From the NCBI GenBank assembly GCA_964428895.1, contig CAYRZU010000099.1:1-8564 (forward strand): DNA of 8,564 nt, given 5' to 3'. The stretch is from HyVt-337 sp964428895. Lineage in GTDB: Bacteria > Planctomycetota > Phycisphaerae > SM23-33. A program made the position numbers and the translations under genes. Position 1 is the first letter of the stretch; every line of letters begins with the position of its first letter. The notes under the pieces were generated by a model, which was not told where the DNA came from, did not search any database, and worked only from the letters and a program-made list of their open reading frames with translations. Of the stretch, positions 6,501-8,564 are shown one piece after another.

Positions 6501-8564
6501 CCTGTCCGGCGATGCGTTCCACATCTGCTTCGGCACGAAGTGGCAAGAACGCACCTCTCACAAGATGCCGACCGATCCGTTGGTCAATGCCGCCGGGGCG
6601 ATGGGCTATGCGTGTCGATGGACGACGCAATCGCGATACCATCGCCAGTTCGGCGCGATGACGTCGCAGCAACGAGGGGCCTCGGCCCGGGAGTACCTCC
6701 AAGAGGTCCACTCGCAGATCGACGCCGGCATGCCGGTCCTTTTTGGCGGCGTCTACGGGATGTGTGGCGATTGGCGGGCCGCTGTCGGTTACGATCCGGC
6801 CGAGGACCTGATCTGCTACGTGGGGGACGTGAAGAAGCCGTACGACTGGACGGACGTTTACGATAAGAAGGTCCTCAGTGACGAATTCGGCTACTGGGAC
6901 GCTCAACTCCGCGGAACGGTGCGCCCGGGCTTCACGGGCGGATGGATTGGCAACACGGCATTTCTGCTCGGCGAAAAGACACGGGACGTCCCCGAGGCCG
7001 AACAGGTCATGACGGCCCTGAGTCGCGCCGTCCAGTTGCATCGCGCTTCCTCTCATCCCAGAGGCGACGATACGTTCTACTTCGGCGCGCGGGCCTATGA
7101 GCAGTGGGCCAAGGCGTTGCACGAACTGGTCTATCCGGCCGATTTCGACCGACTCCGCGGGGACAATCCCGAGAGCTACGACTTCAGCACGATGGGCTAT
7201 CTGGCTGACCAGATCGTCCGAGGCCGGTCGGCGGCCGCCGCCTATTGTGAGCGTGCCGCCGGGCTCTGGCCGGTCGCCGAAGACCATCTGCTGGCGGCGG
7301 CCAAGGCCTATCGCGAGGAAGCGACGATTGCACAAGAGACCTTCGGCGTGTTCCTGACGGGAACGGAGGCCCAACGTGAGGCATGGCTGTCCGATGAGGC
7401 CATGCGCGAGGCGGGTGTAACAGCCGTCGCTGAGATGCTGGAGAAAGAACAACTCGCCATCCAGCACATCCAAGTGGCTCTGGCGGCTGCATCGGCCCCG
7501 GTCGCTCGCGTAACCGCCCGGCCGAGCGAATACGGCTTCCGTGTCGATCCGATGACATGGGTCGACAACGCCGAAGGGCTGGATGCCGCGCTCGTGCGGC
7601 GGGATGTGTTCGCTACGCCCAAGGAAGGTGATGATGCCGCCATTCAAGCTGAGATAGATCGCCTTCTGGCCGAGGTGGGAGCGGATACGGCCTATGTGAT
7701 GTCATTGTTCAGAGCGCTGAAGCTTGGCTGTGATCGAAATCGGCCGGAGGTCCGGCGAGCCGTGGCTGCGTATCTCGATGGTCGTTTCGCTGACCACGCC
7801 GACGGGGACATAGCGATGGTGCTGCTGCTGGCTGGCGACAAGAGTGATGTGACGAGGCGAGGTCTTCAGAACTGGATCGACATGTCGGTGAAGGCCCCAC
7901 GCTTCGGGGTGGACCCGGCACAGCCCACGAGAGCCTTGGAGACGCTCCTGGCCGGACAGGACCTAGCGGACATTAGCAACGCCGTCCGTCCTTGGGTGGA
8001 CGGGATCGATGAAGGACTGGACGAAGTCGCCTGTTGGAGCAAGATGGACCCCTGGGGCATCCTCGATGTCATCGGCCGCGTCAACGATCCACGGGCTCGC
8101 GGCATTGTCGAACGGCACATCCCGATTCTGTTGCGTACTCAGGACGCCGATGGGGGATGGGGACGGCGTAGCCTCGCGGTCTTCCGCGCTCTGGTCAAGT
8201 ATGGCCTGCTGGATGAGCTTCGCGCCAAGCCGCCTCTGCCGGCGGAGTGGCGCGTGGCCCGCAGGATTCGGTCGCCCGAAGGCTCGCACCATTCCCTCAC
8301 CTGGGACGGTTCGCGATTCTGGACGCTCGACCCGGAAGCAAAGCAGGCCATCGCTCTCTCGCCCACAGACGGGCGCGAGCTGAAGCGACTGGATCTGGAT
8401 CTCAAATCCCCGCGCGGCGTGGGTTGGTATGACGGTTTGCTGGTCGTATTCAGTGGCGGCTTCATGGAAGACAACGACCCCGCTCGTATGGTTCTTATCG
8501 ATGTCGAACGCGACCGGGTGATCAAGGAAATGCCGTTCACCGCAGGCATCTGGTACCCCATGGG
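1..8564 (+). CDS. Giant modular repeat protein, internal fragment (at least 2854 aa, both ends missing)
   Basis: Reading frame 1 translates without a single stop from base 1 to base 8562. No start codon is assigned because the protein is already in a conserved domain at base 1, and the frame is still open inside a propeller at the right edge. I read the domain order as: toroid, propeller, jelly roll, linker; BtrH_N-like, helical, toroid, propeller, linker, CBM9-like, Ig-like, second BtrH-like, second helical, linker; BtrH_N-like, helical, toroid, propeller (cut). Three-fold internal homology in this frame, including conservation of protein motifs with synonymous DNA changes, proves it is the coding frame. 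In-frame ATGs (for example at 358) fall inside domains and have no reason to be starts. Function is unknown. Carbohydrate-binding-type modules suggest export or surface location, but no signal peptide, membrane segment or anchor is visible in this part. It might catalyse something, but I see no intact active site. Confidence 0.95.
556..1176 (+). other. Beta-propeller-like domain, unit 1, residues 186-392
   Basis: The domain begins at the conserved PADWRVARSIP junction straight after the toroid. It contains about five blade-like repeats of roughly 40 residues. Their shared pattern is: small/hydrophobic, W-D/N-G-x-x-LWV-x-D, then an I-x-x-ID-x-x-TG strand pair. Clear examples are IAWNGTGLWVYD, CRIDPSTGKEIERI and IAWDGDNLWALDSANGRI (the last at about 1111-1164). 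This resembles SMP-30/NHL-type or glutamine-cyclotransferase-type propellers. Five visible blades is low, so the fold may be a five-bladed propeller or may be completed by strands I cannot assign. No catalytic site is recognised. Confidence 0.7.
1201..1704 (+). other. Galactose-binding-like jelly-roll domain, residues 401-568
   Basis: It opens with a YVTDWLICGPLP segment, the usual first strand of a jelly-roll module found in secreted proteins of planctomycetes, verrucomicrobia and relatives. It continues with the other typical parts: AYATIDSPKDMDAYLAMGVAGSLKVYLNG split over two strands, a VHDEHL turn, RETLLIPVRLKQGANGVLVKV, and a closing GGFILRP strand. In this family the LKVYLNGQLVH and KQGAN-x-VLVKV strands are diagnostic (about 1540-1670). 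Such domains usually bind glycans or pack against neighbouring domains. It fills the variable slot that in unit 2 is occupied by a CBM9-like domain and more. The ligand is not predictable from sequence by eye. Confidence 0.78.
1705..1800 (+). other. Inter-unit linker 1, residues 569-600
   Basis: This short stretch is rich in Ala, Thr and Ser (DLASSAAPTGRSTAELAAAV at about 1741-1800) and joins the jelly roll to the next BtrH_N-like domain. Similar low-complexity Ala/Pro linkers stand at 4354-4440 and 6301-6357, and they mark the unit boundaries. No fold is expected here. Confidence 0.65.
1801..2412 (+). other. BtrH_N/C39-like (papain-fold) domain, unit 2, probably inactive, residues 601-804
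   Basis: The segment starts with KREGGKAWIEGVPN and shows the marks of the BtrH_N/C39-like superfamily. These are a helix after the N-terminal Gly turn (ALLLKHRGEDV), the SGDAFHL motif (1942-1962), a Pro-x-(N/D)-P-(V/L) turn, IDAGRPVLVGGV (2140-2175) and the strand GAWSVVTGYN (2191-2220). It closes with GHWMDNCGVYLGDK. Family members that act as peptidases or acyltransferases (BtrH of butirosin biosynthesis is one) use a Cys at the start of the first helix and a His in the strand before the VTGY motif. Here no Cys lies in the first-helix region and the strand reads GAWSVV, so both appear lost. A binding or structural role is inferred. Family assignment rests on motif recognition only. Confidence 0.62.
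2413..2949 (+). other. Helical domain following the BtrH-like domain, unit 2, residues 805-983
   Basis: This is all-alpha, with landmarks in the order KLHRAA, GASAYEHWARMLHEL (about 2515-2559), GRSAAANF (2656-2679), then DHLLAAARAYREEAAIAQQ (2716-2772) and a final helix EKDEQAVRHIQAALAAV. In BtrH_N-type proteins a helical half with the same AYE-x-WA ... R-x-AAA-(Y/F) ... LLAAA-x-(A/H)Y pattern normally follows the papain-like half, so the two together look like one ancestral protein. The C-terminal part (from 2716) is strongly conserved with unit 3, unlike the papain-like half. The specific role is unknown. Confidence 0.6.
2716..3126 (+). repeat. High-identity block 1, copy in unit 2
   Basis: This covers the end of the helical domain and the start of the toroid. 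Counting by eye, about 99 of 137 residues are identical to 7282-7692 with no gap. Within it, 2956-3000 matches 7522-7566 at 43 of 45 bases. Confidence 0.88.
2950..3690 (+). other. Alpha/alpha-toroid domain, unit 2, residues 984-1230
   Basis: It begins at the hinge KPSEYGFRVDPMTWVD (2953-3000), which is nearly unchanged in unit 3. The hairpins include LRMGCDPNRPDVKTAAREYV and DQVACWHKMDVWSLLDSL, and the domain ends in IPVLLRTQGPDGGWGGK (3565-3615). The fold family is terpenoid cyclase/prenyltransferase-like, as for unit 1. At roughly 245 residues it is shorter than the about 300-residue domains of true cyclases. No DxDD or other catalytic acid cluster is seen. The VACW Cys (3478-3480) is shared with unit 3 and probably unit 1. 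Its position right before a propeller is constant in all three units, implying a fixed toroid-propeller interface. Confidence 0.7.
3658..4008 (+). repeat. High-identity block 2, copy in unit 2
   Basis: This covers the toroid-propeller junction and the first two propeller blades. By eye about 80 of 116 residues are identical to 8212-8562, without gaps. The DNA around GAGCTTCGCGCCAAGCC (3661-3677) is identical to 8215-8231. Confidence 0.88.
3691..4353 (+). other. Beta-propeller-like domain, unit 2, residues 1231-1451
   Basis: The domain starts at EWRVVRTIPAP, as in the other copies. About five blades can be read: ERFWVLDTDAKQAVAISPEDG; GLGWYDGLLVV then VVLIDADRDQVVKV; IGRLLWTSQDAWITTIDIATG; LAYDGEAIWSTD; and the last, ADEGLWVLSPSTGQIALIER (4291-4350). 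The LWV-x-S/D-x-x-TG-x-I pattern at the end closes the propeller as in unit 1. The first two blades match unit 3 colinearly without gaps. The family resembles generic SMP-30/NHL-like sensors, and no ligand site is recognised. Confidence 0.7.
4354..4440 (+). other. Ala/Pro-rich linker 2, residues 1452-1480
   Basis: Low-complexity GAAFAGAAPAAPGAEASPV followed by a short polar stretch joins the propeller to the CBM9-like domain. Its composition fits a flexible spacer and no motif is seen. Confidence 0.65.
4441..5040 (+). other. CBM9-like carbohydrate-binding/DOMON-type domain, residues 1481-1680
   Basis: The pattern of a family 9-like module is present in order: ARFRLGWDETGLWLHATVTDDEF (about 4576-4647, the strand-Asp-Glu-x-Gly-Leu-Trp core), the helix/turn ESIEALWKNQADLILLYV, GGYVLQGWVPWEAVDITPADG (about 4840-4902), and a closing LDADGDGDDVIVGGAVWYPG loop (4930-4989). 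In CBM9-type modules these are the strands and the Asp-rich turn that hold bound ions or sugar. The DADGDGDD stretch resembles a calcium-type DxDxDG loop, but the acidic residue at loop position 12 of a full EF-hand is Gly here. It sits in the slot filled by a jelly roll in unit 1. The ligand is unknown. Confidence 0.72.
5041..5280 (+). other. Beta-rich Ig-like connector, residues 1681-1760
   Basis: Alternating strands such as DRITVTAPAEHIGKTVTIAEG, then LAEEVLTTDQ, then YATAIIPLPLPPL suggest a small Ig-like beta-sandwich of about 80 residues between the CBM9-like domain and the second BtrH-like domain. No Cys pair or signature is present. It could also be an extension of either neighbour, so the assignment is tentative. 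Confidence 0.4.
5281..5805 (+). other. Second, divergent BtrH-like (papain-fold) domain in unit 2, residues 1761-1935
   Basis: The order of elements follows the other two BtrH_N-like domains but with much lower identity. It has a Gly turn and first helix (WGNGQQSFSVAIQAAARALG), LSSNAF (5395-5412) where the others have LSGDAF, and a helix ending REAMADGEIILSPGGW (5608-5655) where the others have IDAG-x-PVL-x-GG. It ends with a strand pair GACLTGRTDNVLEHVYGLWALSP. At the nucleophile position there is Gln/Ser rather than Cys. This appears to be an older extra copy or a different subfamily member inserted in the variable slot. It has no counterpart in unit 1, where a single jelly roll is present. 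The homology is an inference from motif order. Confidence 0.5.
5806..6300 (+). other. Second helical domain in unit 2 with a CxxC motif, residues 1936-2100
   Basis: This is all-alpha and parallels the helical half of the other copies. FGLDAMDTYIEHMRTVPG (about 5905-5958) stands where they have FGA-x-AYE-x-WA. Next come a CAGC motif (5962-5973), an Ala-rich helix AWGDARDSAAAVHDNAK, and AASYLRRR followed by AAAGHYDRIVELLGP. The GL-x-A-x-D-x-(W/Y)-I ... FC-x-x-C ... AA-x-(Y/F)LRR ... AA-x-HYD order is a form I know from free-standing BtrH-like proteins of other bacteria. This suggests that this pair came from a different branch than the pairs heading the units. The CxxC could bind a metal or form a disulphide, and neither can be decided here. 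Confidence 0.52.
6301..6357 (+). other. Ala/Pro-rich linker 3, residues 2101-2119
   Basis: The low-complexity stretch AESVAVTPAPTAGPAASAV leads directly into the KREG-x-K-x-WIEG start of unit 3. Linker 1 likewise ends just before the same signature, so the linker plus signature marks the repeat junction. Confidence 0.7.
6358..6978 (+). other. BtrH_N/C39-like (papain-fold) domain, unit 3, probably inactive, residues 2120-2326
   Basis: It starts KREGSKVWIEGVPN and keeps the landmarks of the unit 2 copy: LLTAHRGDDVTLEEL, SGDAFHI (6505-6525), PTDPLVNAAGAMGY, SQIDAGMPVLFGGVYG (about 6712-6759) and the strand GDWRAAVGYD. It closes with GGWIGNTAFLLGEK (6937-6978). As in unit 2, no Cys stands at the start of the first helix (GKGREWDGLLKGLRLL) and no His precedes the VGYD motif, so the classical Cys/His pair seems absent in this copy too. 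Identity with the unit 2 copy is visibly lower than in the following helical and toroid-edge regions. Confidence 0.62.
6979..7518 (+). other. Helical domain following the BtrH-like domain, unit 3, residues 2327-2506
   Basis: The same order as in unit 2 is seen: AVQLHRAS, FGARAYEQWAKALHELVYPAD (about 7081-7143), GRSAAAAYCERAA (7222-7260), DHLLAAAKAYREEATIAQE (7282-7338) and EKEQLAIQHIQVALAAA. The block from 7282 onward aligns with unit 2 without gaps at an offset of 4566 nt. No catalytic or binding motif is recognised. Confidence 0.6.
7282..7692 (+). repeat. High-identity block 1, copy in unit 3
   Basis: Partner of 2716-3126, offset 4566 nt and gapless. Differences include many conservative replacements (Ile/Val, Glu/Asp, Lys/Arg), as expected for a purified coding repeat. 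Confidence 0.88.
7519..8244 (+). other. Alpha/alpha-toroid domain, unit 3, residues 2507-2748
   Basis: It begins RPSEYGFRVDPMTWVD (7519-7566) and ends IPILLRTQDADGGWGRR (8119-8169). The middle hairpins (about 7700-8000) differ strongly from unit 2 in sequence although the helical pattern persists, while DEVACWSKMDPWGILDVI again carries the conserved Cys-Trp (8032-8037). It is four codons shorter than the unit 2 toroid. No cyclase DxDD is present. Confidence 0.7.
8212..8562 (+). repeat. High-identity block 2, copy in unit 3 (runs to the window edge)
   Basis: Partner of 3658-4008, offset 4554 nt. The match is still strong where the window ends, so the block probably continues beyond it. Confidence 0.88.
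8245..8564 (+). other. Beta-propeller-like domain, unit 3 (cut by window end), residues 2749-2854
   Basis: It starts EWRVARRIRSPEG and shows the first blade (SRFWTLDPEAKQAIALSPTDG) and the second (VGWYDGLLVVFSGGF, then MVLIDVERDRVIKEMPFT), and then breaks off at GIWYPMG. The alignment with unit 2 is gapless at an offset of 4554 nt. The remaining blades and whatever follows are outside the window. Confidence 0.7.

Larger units (their letters stand above)
6358..8564 (+). repeat. Unit 3 of the large internal repeat (3' part outside the window)
   Basis: This unit starts with KREG-x-K-x-WIEGVPN and repeats the unit 2 core in the same order: BtrH_N-like (6358-6978), helical (6979-7518), toroid (7519-8244) and propeller (8245 to the edge). 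The window ends inside the second propeller blade, with the GIWYP string that matches DIWYP of unit 2. What occupies its variable slot cannot be seen. Confidence 0.88.

Noticed and set aside
5812..7647. A 611-codon open frame on the minus strand
   Set aside because: It lies wholly antisense to the conserved modules of the giant gene. Its translation shows no recognisable domain, and GC-rich third positions keep antisense frames open. It is a shadow.
1..8564. CRISPR arrays, tRNA/rRNA genes, IS ends, attachment sites, terminators
   Set aside because: None was seen. The only repeats are long coding repeats in frame, and no non-coding stretch exists in the window.

Overview
The whole 8.56 kb window is the interior of one giant protein-coding gene on the + strand. 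Frame 1 (first codon at position 1) has no stop codon from base 1 to base 8562, giving at least 2854 codons. Neither the true start nor the stop lies in the window. There is no intergenic space, RNA gene, mobile element, promoter, RBS or terminator that I can support. The many open frames in the other five frames are shadows of this gene.

The protein is a string of large modules in a repeating order: (i) a papain/C39-like domain resembling the BtrH_N family, without the usual Cys and His at the expected places; (ii) an all-helical domain that normally follows it in that family; (iii) an alpha/alpha-toroid of the terpenoid-cyclase/prenyltransferase type ending in RTQ-x-x-DGGWG; (iv) a short beta-propeller of about five blades; and (v) a variable slot of extracellular-type beta-sandwich modules. 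Unit 1 is cut at the window's left edge and shows toroid (1-555), propeller (556-1176) and a galactose-binding-like jelly roll (1201-1704). Unit 2 is complete (1801-6357). Its variable slot holds a CBM9-like domain (4441-5040), an Ig-like stretch (5041-5280) and a second, divergent BtrH-like plus helical pair (5281-6300). Unit 3 starts at 6358 and runs off the right edge inside its propeller. Ala/Pro-rich linkers separate units (1705-1800, 4354-4440, 6301-6357).

Units 2 and 3 are about 4.55 kb apart and about 70% identical at protein level in two blocks, but clearly more diverged between and before them. This mosaic pattern points to internal duplication followed by uneven divergence or gene conversion.

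Organism: the DNA is GC-rich with strong G/C preference at third codon positions. The WLICGP-type jelly roll, the CBM9-like module, the squalene-cyclase-like toroid repeats and the very large gene together suggest a Planctomycetota/PVC-group or similar environmental bacterium. That is inference from module style, not proof. The carbohydrate-binding-type modules suggest an exported or cell-surface protein, but the N-terminus that would carry a signal peptide is outside the window. The molecular function is unknown. The architecture looks more like a binding or scaffolding protein built from retired enzyme folds than a single enzyme.
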